Shown: positions 25,195 to 38,340, counted from the first letter of the stretch. The stretch is DNA of 64,000 nucleotides from Apis mellifera (GCF_003254395.2 NC_037650.1:10354071-10418070), one strand, 5' to 3'. The notes: generated by a model not told the origin, from the sequence alone. Program-made: numbers and translations.

Positions 25195-25605
25195 GAAAAC
25201 AATTGGCCAATTTGTTCCAGCTCGCGCGTCGTTCGAATTTTCCAGCGCCGCTTTTCCCCTTAACGGGGGTGTGTTACTGGGGCAGTAGTGCGCAGAAGCC
25301 ATCCCCCGGTGGTGCGAATTCATCAGGACCCTTTCCTCGTCCCATCCCTCCCCCACCCGCTGTATTCCCTCTTTCTTCCCCTTCCACTCGAGGGGTGGAT
25401 TCCCAATCCGCTACTCGGTTATTCGAAGCCTCGAACCGAGGCGCGTTTCAGTTTCCGATCGCCTGTGAACACGAACCGTTCCTCGCCGCGGACCGGATTC
25501 GAATCGCGCGCGCGTTCGGTCGAGTTGACGCGATTGGTCGGCGGACAACTCGGCGGTCATTGGTCGACTCGTTGTGCCCGCTTCTTTTGTGAACGTTTCT
25601 TTTTC

Positions 25606-25646
<41 letters not shown>

Positions 25647-25870
25647 ATTCGGATAGATGGATGGATGGATGGATTCTGACGACTGTGACGACGACGTGTG
25701 CATCGTGTTGTCTACGTTTCAAGGCCAATCGATGATGGCTCGAGGGTGCTCGCGGCCGCGTGTGACGGTGCAGATGGTGCGGCTGATGTTGCATACGGGA
25801 TGGATGCCCCCTTGTAGGAGTTCACTTGCTCGTATTTTTTGGTTCGTTTTTGTATTTCGAGATTTTTAAT
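25195..25870 (+). promoter_or_regulatory. CpG-rich island with paired inverted CCAAT boxes
   Basis: Among the most GC-rich parts of the window. Two ATTGG boxes (inverted CCAAT) sit at 25533-25537 and 25559-25563, 26 bp apart, in a CpG-dense setting, a spacing often seen in NF-Y-type promoters. Another CCAAT lies at about 25204-25212. A long CT tract (about 25611-25640) and a (GATG)n run follow. I could not find a good splice donor for a first exon here. The longer reading frames overlap on both strands and look spurious. Confidence 0.35.
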
Positions 25871-25879
25871 TTTTTATTT

Positions 25880-26600
25880 AAGATAAATTTTGAAAAATTG
25901 ATATTGGATAATGGTTTTCATCCGAAGTTTCGTAAGTTTTTCTTTATTTTATTTGATCTATGAGTTAGATATTTTTAAACGAAAATGCTATTTTGTATTT
26001 CGGTTTTAGAATTTATTTTTTAAGGAATGGTTTTTTTTTCTTTTTTATTTGATCTATGAGTTAGATATTTTTAAGCGAAAATGCTCTATATGTTTTGTAT
26101 TTCAGTTTCAGAATTTATTTTTTAAGGAAATATTTTTAAGGGATATGGTTTTTTTTTTCTTTTTTATTTGATCTATGAATTACATTATTTTTAGAATTTC
26201 TTTTTTATTTGATCTATGAATTACATTATTTTTAGAATTTGAAGCGAGAATGCTCTATGTTGTATTTCAGTTTTAGAATTTATTTTTTAAGGAAATATTT
26301 TTAAAGGATATTTTTTTTTCTTTTTTATTTGATCTACATCTGAATTACATTATTTTTACAATTTCTTTTTTATTTGATCTATGAATTACATTATTTTTAG
26401 AATTTGAAGCGAGAATGCTCTATGTATTTTATATTTCAGTTTTAAAATTTATTTTTTAAGGAAATATTTTTAAGGGATATGGTTTTTTTTTTCTTTTTTA
26501 TTTGATCTATGAATTACATTATTTTTAGAATTTAAAGCGAGAATACTCTCGTGTATTTTGTATTTTAGAATTTATTTTTTAATATTGAGATACGATTTTT
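25880..26600. repeat. AT-rich tandem repeat array
   Basis: Diverged repeats of units containing TTTCTTTTTTATTTGATCTA, TGAATTACATTATTTTTAGAAT, AAGCGAGAATGCTC and TTTCAGTTTTAGAATTTATT. Roughly six units of 80-140 bp are seen, with partial duplications inside units. Non-coding. Confidence 0.85.
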
Positions 26601-28200
26601 TGTTAAATATTTATATATATAAGGAAACGTTTGGAATATAATGAGTAACTTGAAGTTTAAATTTTTAAAATTCGTTGATTATTTTAAATAAATGTTCGCC
26701 CCATCTGTTATCGTACGAGTGAGGCGACACGTAATCAACGTGATGGATTCGAGTATTAAAAAATTAAACGAGAATTTTGGAACAGAGGTTAAAGCCTTTG
26801 TAAAATATTCCCGACGTTTTATTCATGAATTTTATTTTTAATCTTCGAAAACGTCACGCGCTTCTGAAATTAAGTATAAGTATTTATCGCAAAAATTTAA
26901 ATTTTTATTTAAACGAACCCTGTAACGGATATTTCATCTATCCAGCGATAATAATACATCTTTCGAGAGAGTTTTTAACACGAGTTTTAACATAGATACT
27001 ACTTTTCGAAAGTAACAAATCGTTCATTTAGAATTTATTCCAACGACTATTAATGGAAGCTTTAATCGAGCGATAAGCTTTTCCATTTGCAAACCCAGAA
27101 TGGGTCGTATCTCTTTTGGAAACGGAGAGAGAAAGAGAGAGAGAGAAAGAGAGAGAACGTAATGTGGAAAAAGTTGAATAGTTTAACGGGATTTAACTTT
27201 CTATAATTGTACTTTTTTCCACGAGATCAACGCTGCAATTGTATTTCGAATGGAACTTTTTTTACATAAATCGAATCCTTTTATCATTCGAGGTTTCAAA
27301 TTCTTTCCAATTTTTTTTTTTTTTTTTTTTTTTAAATAAAACGAGAAAATAAAACGTTCATTTTTCGTAGCAAAGTAAGAGAATCACCGCGATAAAAATT
27401 TTTTTATTTTCCCATAAAAAGATTGTAAAGTTTCAATGGCAAAAAAAAATGAATTGAGTAGAGATACTTTTTTTTTTGAATTTCTATATTTTATTTTCCA
27501 ATTGTTGTTTCGAGAAAAGAGAATTCTCGTTACGAGTACGTTTCAAGATGCAGAAATTCGAAAGGCTGAAGTTGGTAGATAACGCGATAACAAACGTGTT
27601 CAAGTATTGTCCCTATTGTTCATTGTTTGATATATTTGCGTGTACACGGTCATAGTTCATGCGCACTACACCTTCGGGGATACCTTCGCGTTGGCCAGGA
27701 AACGTATTCAATCTTTTCTGGTGGGACATGGTCGAAGAGGACAGATAGATAACGCAACTTCTAAAATTGGAAATGTCGTTTCGCAAAGCGTTTATGCTTT
27801 CTCTCTGTTTTTCTCTCTCATATTTTTCTCTCATATTTTTAGCGAGATAAAATTCGAAATTAACTTTTTTTTTTTTACGAATTGTATTTCAATTATTACG
27901 ATTTAAAACATCATTACGATCTAGTTGAAATATCATATATTCCATCTTTTTACTCCGTAATATTTCCACAATGTTTCAAAAAAAAACGTGTGTTCCGAAA
28001 AATACCTCTAAATTGAAAAAAATTCACGTGCTTCGAATAGTTGAACGTAAAATGAATAATTTTTTTTTTTCTTTTTTATGAATTTATATAATCGTATATT
28101 TAAATTACGACGCGCATATCTCTACTTTTTACACGTGTAAAACGAGCTCCAATTTACGTGCTTGCGACTCATTTTATTTCATTATATTTTGAAGTGAAAG
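26601..28200. other. AT-rich non-coding region
   Basis: Long poly-T and poly-A tracts, a GA tract at about 27125-27155, and a slightly GC-richer patch at about 27540-27790. No gene is supported. Confidence 0.45.
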
Positions 28201-28204
28201 AATT

Positions 28205-28932
28205 CTGAAAAAAAAAACAAACAAACATATATTAAAATTGTTAGAAAAAAATTTATAAACGTTATAAACACGTTATAAATCTTTTCAATTTAAAAAAAAA
28301 ATTCTTGTAAAAAAGACGACAAAGGAAGAAACATATATATATATATATATATACTTGAATCAAAATTGTTAGAAAAAAAATTTCACATTATAAATACATT
28401 ATAAATCTTTTCAATTAAAAAAAAAAATTCTTGTGAGAAAGACGAGAAAGAAAGGAACATATATATATACTTGAATCAAAATTGTTAGAAAAAAAAATTT
28501 CACGTTATAATACGTTATAAATACATTATAAATCTTTTCAATTAAAAAAAAAAAAAATTCTTGTGAGAAAGACGAGAAAGGAAAGAACATATATATATAC
28601 TTGAATCAAAATTGTTAGAAAAAAAAATTTCACGTTATAATACGTTATAAATCTTTTCAATTAAAAAAAAAAAAAAATTCTTGTAAGAAAGACGAGAAAG
28701 GAAGAAATATATATATACTTAAATCAAAATTGTTAGAAAAAAAATTTCACGTTATAAATCTTTTCAATTAAAAAAAAAAAAATTCTTGTAAGAAAGACGA
28801 GAAAGGAAGGAATATATATATACTTGAATCAAAATTATTAGAAAAAAAAATTTCACGTTATAAACACGTTGTAAATCTTTTCAATTAAAAAAAAAAAAAA
28901 AAATTCTTGTGAGAAAGACGAGAAAGGAATGA
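28205..28932. repeat. Tandem repeat array, about 90-125-bp unit, about seven copies
   Basis: Units contain TCAAAATTGTTAGAAAAAAA, TTTCACGTTATAAA, ATCTTTTCAATTAAAAAA, ATTCTTGTGAGAAAGACGAG and a short (AT)n run. Copies differ mainly in poly-A length and in the number of internal ACGTTATAAAT blocks. The array ends at a sharp transition to GC-rich DNA near 28935. Confidence 0.92.
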
Positions 28933-30490
28933 AGAGATCTATAGAATCTTCGTAATATTCGACTCGATTCCCCCGCTCGTTCGCGGTGACAGCCGCCTGT
29001 TAAATATAATCATCGCTCGATTCATGGACGTCACTCGCGCGTATTTATCGCTGTCACCGTGGCTAACGAAGCCCCGATCGACGATTGACTATCGAATAAT
29101 ACAAGCGGCGGGGAGAAAACCGAGATGGACCTCTCTCTCTCTCTCTCTCTTTCTCCCTCCTTCCTCCTTCTTTACAAGGAAGAAAACTCAAAGTGGAAAG
29201 ATCGTCGATTTCGTCTATGCTAAATACGTAAACGCCGTGTTAACATTGCCCCCGAAACGGGAATCGAGATGATATAATAAGTTTATAATAAGTATATAAT
29301 GATAAGTTTCTCGACTAAATTGTTCGAATATCGCGTCCCAAGGAATTTATTTAGAATATTTGGAGAATGGAAGAATTTGGAGAATTTCTTTAATAATTAT
29401 AGGTAATATGACGTAGAAAATTTTCTTTTATATAAATGCATAAGCAAAAATGGTAATAGTGAAAATTAAGTTGTTGAACTTTATTAACCCTTTAACGCTT
29501 CAACTAATAACTTCTCGTGCGATTTACTAATTCGGTTTTCGAATTTCTTTTAGTTAATTTAAGATGATTTCATACGTAAATTAACGTATAAAATTTTTAC
29601 GTATTCTTTATGTATAAAGAAAGAAAATTTGTTGAATATTAAAGTCTATATATCGTTGTTTTGCGTGTTATTTTAGTAATAAAGTGATTAGCAAGATGCA
29701 TCCTCGGGTTATCAGGGCAAATATGTCTTTCACCTTTCTTATTTGATTGAAATCTCTCATTTATTATTGTTTTATTGTTCTTATTTTTCATCTTCTCTTA
29801 CTCACATCTCTATTTTCATCACTTTTCATCCTTTTCTCTTGTTAATTTCTTAAAAAATAGAAATAATTTCGTTATTTAATAACGAAAAACTCATCTTGAA
29901 CTGATACACCAATACTCTCATTTTCTCTTACTACATCTCTATTTTCATCACTTTCCATCCTTCTCTCTGTCGTCAACTTCTTAACTTCTTTATATATTAT
30001 TAATTCTTAATTTCTTCTTCTTTCTTAATAGAAATAATTTCGTTATATAATATTGAAAAATCAAATTCATGTTACAAAACTCAAAAACTGTGAAAACAAT
30101 AAATATTTTTATTCCCACGATTGTCAAACTGACTGCCTGAAAATATATTTCGACCACGATCTAATTTGAGATAAAAAAAATCTAACCATTATAAAATTAA
30201 TATGTAAAGAGCTTAGGAATCTGTTCGATATTTAAAAAAGAAATAAATCAAACGTAAATAAATATTTTCACCAAATTTGATGGAGAGTCAATTGAACAAT
30301 TAAATATATCTTCTATAATTAATTATTTCTAAGACTATTTCACGCTCTTGAATCAATAATAGATGCTCAATTTTTCACGCGCCTTCTTTTTCGCGTTTCC
30401 ATTGTTCCATTCCCTCGTTCGTCTCGCCGTTGAAAATCTTGAAAATTGTCTCACATTTCCGAAACAACGCTTGACGAACCGTGTTAGAAT
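28933..30490. other. Non-coding region
   Basis: GC-richer island at about 28935-29275, then AT-rich sequence. Two related segments at about 29770-29870 and 29900-30050 share CTCATTTTCTCTTAC, ATCTCTATTTTCATCACTTT and AGAAATAATTTCGTTAT, a diverged duplication. No gene. Confidence 0.4.
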
Positions 30491-30496
30491 TTCCAG

Positions 30497-30786
30497 GTGC
30501 TCCCTCCCGATATTTAGCGGCCAGTGGAGATAGAGTGGTTAGTGTGAAGGGCGCGAGATGGAGTTGAATACGTGCTGCAGCTTGGCCGGTATGGTTAATT
30601 ACTTTTACACGAGGAGCCTGCGCCGGAAACGAAGACGGCCAATGTCCACTGCAGCCGACATTCCGCGATCCTGGGTATCAGAGCAGTAGCCCAATTTCCC
30701 AATTATAGATACCGTAGATGCTGCGTTAGTAGACGCTGCCGCTACGCCATTCGTGAAATCCGCCAGGCATTGGCCCGATCCTCGAG
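30497..30786 (+). other. Exon-like GC-rich block with splice-site pair
   Basis: A block bounded by an acceptor-like TTTCCAG (ending 30496) and a donor-like CTCGAG/GTAAAT (GT at 30787-30788). Inside, ATG at 30558 opens a 39-codon frame (beginning MELNTCCSLAG, with a basic RSLRRKRRRP stretch) that ends at TAG about 30677. A second possible donor, TGG/GTATCA, lies near the end of that frame. It could be an alternative 5' exon, a small-ORF transcript or a conserved non-coding island. I do not recognise the peptide. Confidence 0.25.
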
Positions 30787-32730
30787 GTAAATTATCGGGA
30801 TTCTTGATCATCCGTGACGCGTCACACTGTTGCCATCTCTCGGTCGGAGTGGGGGGAGGGGTTTACGTGCTTTACGGGTCTCTCCTCTCCCACGTGTCGT
30901 TGCTATGGCGGTGACGAGAATTGGTGGCGAGGGGAGTGAAAATGAAAGCTTTTTTTTTTTTTTTTTTTAGAGAGAGCAGAGACTTTCTTCTTTCTATTTT
31001 TTTCTTTGTATTTCTTTTTTCACCTACCGTTTGGGGATTGGACTTTTTCTTAATCTCGAGAAATGTTGACCACGTTTGTAAGAAGCTTCTTGTTGCTTTT
31101 GAATATTCCTCGCCGTTATTTTTAATTTGTAATTATGTTTGTAATTCTATGGCTAGTAGCTGTTTGGCTGTTAGTACCTGTTTCAGAGATTGTAGTTACA
31201 AGTGATTTTTTGTTAAATTAGTTTCTTCAGTTTGTTGTTATTGGGATGACTTTTTTTAATTTCTGATACGTTGCTCGCATTGTTAATGTGGAAAGTGAAG
31301 GTGTTTTATTAACGAATCGCAGGAATTGTAACGAAACGAAGTTTAGGTGGAAACTTAGCCGGATAGGATTAAATTTAGAAAGGAAAGGAAGGACGACGAA
31401 GTTCGCTATTGAATCAACGCGTTAACAACAGCGGCGATTAAAATGCATTACGCTTGAAATAAATTTATAGAAGAAAGTTAATATTTCGTGCTTTGATTTC
31501 GTGTTTTATTTGTAAATATCAAATACTCGTTCGGGAATAATCAAATATTAAGTAAATCTCTTTAAGTTTCTTTTAGATCTTAGACGTAGATCAAATGTGC
31601 AACGTGTTGTTTACAAAAATAAACAATCTTCTAATTAAAATTTGAAAATTAATATTTCATCAATATTCAAAATATAGAATGATGAGAGAACAATATGAAA
31701 GATATAAGGCGTAATGGTAATTTTTTTTTTTTATTTTTAGAAACAATATCTCTGGTAATATATATTTTTACAATATATGTTTACAAAAATAAACAATCTT
31801 CTAATTAAAATTTAAAAATTAACATTTCATACATAAGATATTATTATTAAATAATAAGAGAACATAATAATAATATTTTTATTAATATTTCTGGTTATAT
31901 TTTTTAACAATGATATTAGTGGATGTCATTAAACTCAGATCATCTTCCTCCTCAAAAAAAAAAAAAAAATGGAAAGATCGATTATCATCGAGAGGAAAGG
32001 GTTAAAACGAGGAATAAAGTTGGAAGATGCTTGAAAGTTTCTGAGAAAAATACAGCAAGGGCGTCAGTTGTCCTTTCGAGTGTAAGTTAATAAGTCATTG
32101 GAACAGACATAGTTGGTCGAGGTCATTCTTTACCTCGCAACTCGTGACAAAACTTGGTGGAAATCGTGGAGGCGAGAACTGTGCCATCGGAATCGATATT
32201 TGCCCGAACGAAATTGTCTCGATGCTGCATCGATAATTATTATCTCGAGCAACGCGTTTTTCTTCTTGCCTCGATAAAACGATTATCGATTATCCAAATG
32301 GATCCAATATTATTTCCTTTAGCGAAAGAAAATGTTGCTTTAAAATAAATTTCTTCCCAGACTTTGTTCCATCAAAGTTTTTAAAGAAAAATTGAAAAAA
32401 TAGATTTTTTCTTTCCTCTTTCCCTCGCAAAGAGAAATAATTAATTTATAAAATCGAAGGATGAATTATTCATTCATTTTCTTTAGAATCCATTTAGAAT
32501 TAACAATCCACTTGATCGAATACTTTCAAATTCATCGTGAGAAGAACAAATTGAAAATCCTCTTCCAAAAATCCAACTTCAATCCCACCAACGGAACACT
32601 CGATTCGAAATTTGGCTTCATTCATCCAAAATCATCCTAGAAATTTTCCAAACGTCTCTCAGCAAGAGGTTTCGAAAACAATCTCCGTGAAATCGATCGA
32701 TGCGCCCTTACATAAATCTATTTCGTGTCA
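30787..32730. other. AT-rich non-coding region
   Basis: AT-rich with poly-T tracts. A short duplication is visible: the segment at about 31608-31660 (TTTACAAAAATAAACAATCT and TTCTAATTAAAATTTGAAAA) recurs at about 31781-31830. A GC-richer patch lies at about 32050-32240. No gene. Confidence 0.4.
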
Positions 32731-32740
32731 GTGTGTCGCG

Positions 32741-32860
32741 AGAGCGAGAGAGAGAGCGAGAACGACAGCGAGAGCGAGAGAGAGAGAGAGCGAGAACGAC
32801 AGCGAGAGCGAGAGAGAGAAAGCGAGAGCGACAGCGAGGGAGAGAGAGAGAGAGAAGGTG
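32741..32860. repeat. GA-rich minisatellite, about 33-bp period
   Basis: GCGAGAACGACAGCGAGAGC-type units start at 32756 and 32790, with a variant near 32822, separated by (GA)n. All six frames give low-complexity Arg/Glu/Ser or Leu/Ser translations, so the reading frames through it are not genes. Confidence 0.9.
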
Positions 32861-33320
32861 ACTCGTCGACGAAGGGTGTCGAGGAGGCGATAAAAGGTGG
32901 GGGGATGTCCCGATCCACGTGGCCCGACACGAGGGATGGGTTTCGAGAGAAGACGAGTCGCAGTTAAAAAAGCTGACGGCGTTGAATCGAGATCGAGAGA
33001 GAATGTATGTGCGTGTGTGTGTGCGCGCAAGTGGCGCGCCGGTTGAAAGTAAATGGCCATAAGTGGTTCCGCAATCTCGATGGTCTTTGATCGAGGCGAG
33101 AAAAGCGAAACAATCTTCCGTGTTTCTTCCACCAACTTCCGCGGAAGTGCACTTTCCGGTTACCAGATTTCGCGATTTCGATTTCCAGATTTCTCGTATC
33201 GGCTTCACATCGGGATTAGAATTTGATTTTTAATGGATTGTCGGTTTTTGCAATCGTATAATTTTAATATGGGAATATGTGCAATATTTTTGAAAGATAT
33301 TTTCGAGATGGAAGAATTTA
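32861..33320. other. GC-rich island
   Basis: GC-rich and CpG-containing, with a GT-rich run at about 33008-33025. Several overlapping frames on the minus strand are simultaneously open. No domain or splice-bounded exon is recognised. Confidence 0.35.
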
Positions 33321-33329
33321 AAATTGTCG

Positions 33330-35345
33330 ATCATGTTTTTAAATCATGCTCGTTAAAAGGATTCTTTGATAGATTTTAATTTTTCTTTTCTTTTTTTTTT
33401 TTTTTAAACTGAAATTAATTTTAATTATATAAAAAGTATTGATATTTTAGTTGACAAAAACAATAATCAATGATAATTTTAGCGTGAAGAATTATTTTAT
33501 GATATTAATAATTATAGGTTTTTCGATCTATAATTTTTTAAATCTCTATAATATATAAATTTATTACTTCGTATAATGCTTATGTATTATGGATTGGAAA
33601 AAATCTATAAAAATAATTTCTCGTGTTAAAATTGTATGTCATCGTCGAATAAAATATCGATGCTTCGAGATTTTTATTTTTATCGTTAAAAGAATTCTTT
33701 GGTAGATTTTAATATTGTAAAGTAATTCTTAGCGTTAAAATTATTACTAATTATTGTTTTTGTCGAGTAAAATATCGATACTTCTTATACTTGTGTATTT
33801 CAGAGGATATAATAGATTGGAAAAATCTATAGAAAGTAATTCCTTAAAATTGTACATAAAATTGTACATCATCGTCAAATCAATGCTTGGAGATTTTTAT
33901 TTTTGTCATTAAAAGAATTCTTTGACAGATTTTAATTTTTCTCTTTTCTCTTAAACTAAACTTTAATTATCATCATTGTATAATACACTTGTGTGTATTT
34001 TAAAGGATATTATAGATTGGAAAAACCTGTTAGAAAATAATTCCTCGCAAAATTAAAATTGTATACGATCCTTAAGTAAAATATCTTTGAGATTTTTATC
34101 ACTAAAATAATTCTTCGACAGATTTTAATTTTTCTTTTTAAAACTTTAATCATCGTCGTATAATATATACTTACGTATTTCAGACGATATAATAGATTGG
34201 AAAAATCTGTACAAAATAATTCTTCCTGTACGTCAAATAAAATATCAATGCTTCGAGATTTTTATTTTTATCATTAAAAGAATTCTTTGACAGATTTTAA
34301 TTTTTTTCTTTTCTCTTAAACTAAAATTAATTTTAATTACCTCTGTATAATACTTATTTACGTATTATAGATTGAAAAAACTTATAATTATTAATATCAT
34401 AAAATAATTCTTCACGCTAAAATTATCATTGATTATTGTTTTTGTCAATTAAAATAAAAAAATATCAGTACTTCTTATATTTCAGAGGATATAATAGATT
34501 GGAAAAATTTATACAAAATAATTCCTCCTACTAAAATTGTACGTCAAATAAAATATCAATGCTTCGAGATTTTTATTTTTATTATTAAAAATCGACAGAT
34601 TTTAATTTTTTTCTTTTCTCTTAAATTAAAATTAACTTTAATTATTTTTGTATTATATTTACGTATTATAGATTGAAAAAATCTATAATTATTAATATTA
34701 TAAAATAATTCTTCAAAATTATCATTGATTATTGTTTTTGTCAACTAAAATAAAAAAATATCAGTACTTCTTATATTTCAGAGGATATAATAGATTGGAA
34801 AAATCTATACAAAATAATTTTTCCTGCTAAAATTGTACGTCAAATAAAATATCAATGCTTCGAGATTTTTATTTTTATTATTAAAAATTGACAGATTTTA
34901 ATTTTTTTCTTTTCTCTTAAACTAAAATTAACTTTAATTATTTTTGTATGTAATATTTACGTATTATAGATTGAAAAAACTTATAATTATATTATAAAAT
35001 ATTATAAAATAATTCTTCAAAATTATCATTGATTATTGTTTTTGTTAACTAAAATAAAAAAATATCATTACTTCTTATATTTTAGAGGATAGTATAGATT
35101 GGAAAAATCTATACAAAATAATTCCTTCTACTAAAATTATACATTGTCATTGTCAAATAAATATCAATGCTTCAAGATTTTTATTTTTATTATTAAAAAT
35201 CGACAATTTTAACTTTTCTCTTTTCTCTTAAATTAAACTTTAATCATCATTGTGTAATATACTTATACATATACATAATAGTTTAAAAGGACATTATAGA
35301 TTGAAAAAGCCTGTTATAAAGTAATTCCTCGTTTTCCTATAATTG
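33330..35345. repeat. Large AT-rich tandem repeat array, about 270-300-bp unit
   Basis: About six to seven units, each containing CGAGATTTTTATTTTTAT, TTAAAAGAATTCTTTGACAG, ATTTTAATTTTTCTTTTCTC, TTAAACTAAAATTAA, ACGTATTATAGATTG, then ATCATTGATTATTGTTTTTG and TTTCAGAGGATATAATAGAT. Later units are more alike than the first two. Non-coding. Confidence 0.88.
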
Positions 35346-37490
35346 AAACCGCGATAAAGGCAACGAGGAAAAATCGTGTTTAAACAGCGGACGGTTCATT
35401 CTTCACGCTCGTTGTGCATCAACAGGGGTCCACGTGATCGGCGCGTATGCCAGGATCCATTAAGAGAACCGAGCCCCTGATTACCGAATCTTGTAGAGCG
35501 TGCATAATCGTGTCTTCGTTACCTCCCAGCAATCCTTAGACCCTCGATTAGTTCACGTCACCCGTTATCACCGTGGAAAGAAACTGACGTCTAAACTTAG
35601 ACTTGGAGGCTTAAGACGATCGATTCACTCTTGGCTAACACGTGGATCCTCTTCCCCCCCCTCTCTTTCTCTATCTCTCTCTCTCTCTCTCTCTCCTTTA
35701 ATTTTTACTGTTCGACGACGATAACAAACGATAAATTCCTTTTGATAAGATAAGCGATTTTGATATTATAGAAATGTTACGTCTCAAACGAAAATAACAA
35801 TTTTTTTTTTTAACAACTGAGAGAAAAATTTTCTATACAGAGAAAATTTTGTTAATATCAAGCGAGTTTTCTAAATTCTCAAAGGAGGTTCTTTTTTAAT
35901 AATTTCTTATAAATCCGTGGCTTTTGTTATTTCAGTTAAAGAGTTATAAATATCATCGGCCTGTTATTTAAACGACGAAAGCGGCACGTTTCATATTTTT
36001 TTTTTGCCCTGTCTGGTCCTAAAATATTCATTCGAGTAGAAGGTCGTTCGAGTAGAACTGTTTCACACGGTCTACTTAAAAGTGTTGAAGCCCGGTTGGC
36101 AGAATTTCCGGGTTATATGGCAGCACTAAAAGTGTAACACAATATGCAGAAAGCTCCTGAAGCTTCGAAATAGATATTTCGATATTCGCGCGGATTTGAA
36201 ATCGTTCTTCGTAAAATATATAATCGAAGAATCGGAAGAATCAGAATCAGCTTTTTCAGAAGAACACAAGTTCTTTAAGCGAAAATATATTTATATATAA
36301 CAAATGAGTGGAAATAATAATATTATATTTAATATAATAATATTTGAATAAATAATAATTGAAAGGAACAAGAAATTTCGAATGATTGATAAGATTGATC
36401 TTGTCGTTTCGATCAAAGATATTTTTAACAAAGAAGGTATATTAAAAAAAATAATAATAAATCAGTATATATATATATATAAAGCACAAAGTCTATAATA
36501 GCATTTGATGCAAGGATATATTCAAAGAACGATTCGAACGACGTCGAAGGCGCATCACGGTTGCACTCATGCAGTTGACCCAATTGCAGGTAATGAGGTC
36601 ATTCCTCTAAATACATCCTATAGAAATTGGAAAGTGACGTGCAACGGTTAAATGGAGGGGAGTTTGTATACCGTGGATCAATTTTATGGATAAATTTTAT
36701 TTAACATCCATTGTAGATCCATTCTTCTTCTTTCTAAAAAAAAAAAAAAAAAAAAAAATGAAACGCAATTTGATTAAAAAAAAAATTCTAAAAAATTAAT
36801 TCGTGGAACTTGGACCTGTTTCTTATATACAATCTTGTTGAAATTAAATGGTGTCATAAAGGGGGGGTTGAGATTTTTAAATAATTCAGAGGGCAATTTT
36901 CGTTAATGTGAGAAACATTCAACGAGATCTTTCGCTTATCCCAGCTTACAACTCTTTCATGAATGCTGAACGACTTCAAATTCGTTTGAAGATAAAGTTA
37001 AACGAAATTATTAAGTCGAGGAGTTCTCATTCAGTATCATTGCGTACATTATCGAAAGTTTTCGGGATGGAAACTTTTCACGATTAACAAAAGCAGATCC
37101 GGACAATTTATCCGTTTATTTCAAACAATTACTTCTAATTTTCCAACGGCTCTTTCCTTTTTTCTCAGTTATTATTATTATTATTATTATTTTAGAATAA
37201 TAATTCACAACTTCCAATGTAATTAACATCTCTCCCCTCTCTAACTTTGAAAATTATCTTAAAGTGGATCTTAAAGTGGATAAGTATAATTTTAAAGTTC
37301 TTCTCCAGTTGTTGTTATCTCGCTTCGATGATATTCATCCCATAGGCTGTACTGTTTCACGATATATTTCTTTAAGTGTAAATTAAATTACACGATAAAT
37401 TTTAAAATATCGAGCAGGATTAAAAAAAAAAAAAAGATCGTATAAAATTTTATTCGAACGAAATAATGACATAATTATCTCGAACGAAGA
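35346..37490. other. Non-coding region with a GC island at 35346-35660
   Basis: An abrupt change from repeat to unique, GC-richer DNA occurs at about 35346. The island runs to a CT tract at about 35660-35695. After that the sequence is AT-rich, with a smaller mixed patch at about 35930-36190, (AT)n at about 36470-36480 and a poly-A at about 36737-36758. No gene. Confidence 0.4.
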
Positions 37491-38340
37491 GAAAAGGAGA
37501 GAAGAAGAAATTTTATAAAATATTAAAACCGACGAGAAACATACACAGTGACGGGAAATTGAATATAGAGAGCTGATACGCCGAAGGAAAGTGTAAGATT
37601 CCGGAGGAGGAGGGAGAGGGAGGGGAAGAGGGGAGGAATGGGTAATAAAACGGCGATATCAATGACAAAAAGAGAGAGAGAGAGAGAGAGAGAAAAGAGA
37701 AGGCGAGCACAATAAGAACGGACAAAGGAGGAAAAAGAAACGGACGAAAAAGAAGAAGGGAGAGGAGGGGGGAAGAAAGAGGATCGTTGAAAGTCGATAA
37801 AGAGATAACAAAGAAAGTGGTGCACGCCGAGGAAAGTAGAAAACGAGACACCCGAGAGACAATAACGTCAACGAGCTAACTAAAATCGTAAAGAAAGAAG
37901 AAATATATATATATATAGAAAAAAAAAGAAAGATAATAAACAGAAGAAGAAGAAGAAAAAACCGAATAAATGAACGAAAAGAAAAAGGAATTGGATTCTT
38001 AAGGGAGAGGAGGAGGAGGAAGAAAAGAAAAAGAAAAAGAAAAGAAGGAAGAGAAAAAAAAACAACGGGAGGGGAAAAAGAAATAACAAAAATGGGGAAA
38101 GTGGGAGAAGGATGAAAGAAAGTTGTAAGGGATTGGATCGGTCGGTAAGGAAGGGAATATAGGGTAACCGACGGCGTGGAAGAGGAAAAGAGAAAAGGAG
38201 AGGAGGCCGATGAACAGTGGCGGAAGAAGGGAAATGGAGAGGAGAAAATGAAAAGAGTGGCGGATGGAGAGGGGAGAGGCTGGGGGGGGGGATTGCCGGG
38301 CTCGTAAGAAGGGGGGGATGGTCTGGGGTGGTTGTGCTTG
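37490..38340 (+). repeat. Long purine-rich (G+A) block
   Basis: About 800 bp in which the + strand is overwhelmingly purine. It includes a (GA)n run at about 37672-37695, GGGGGGGG-type runs at about 38281-38291, and extended AAGAAGAAG/GGAGAGG sequence. The minus strand is correspondingly pyrimidine-rich, which creates long Phe/Ser/Leu/Pro frames that are not genes. Such asymmetry can support triplex (H-DNA) structure and GAGA-type protein binding. Confidence 0.85.

Noticed and set aside
32708..33208. Overlapping open frames on both strands (up to 166 codons)
   Set aside because: They run through a GA-rich minisatellite and a GC-rich island; Arg/Glu or Ser/Leu repeats only.
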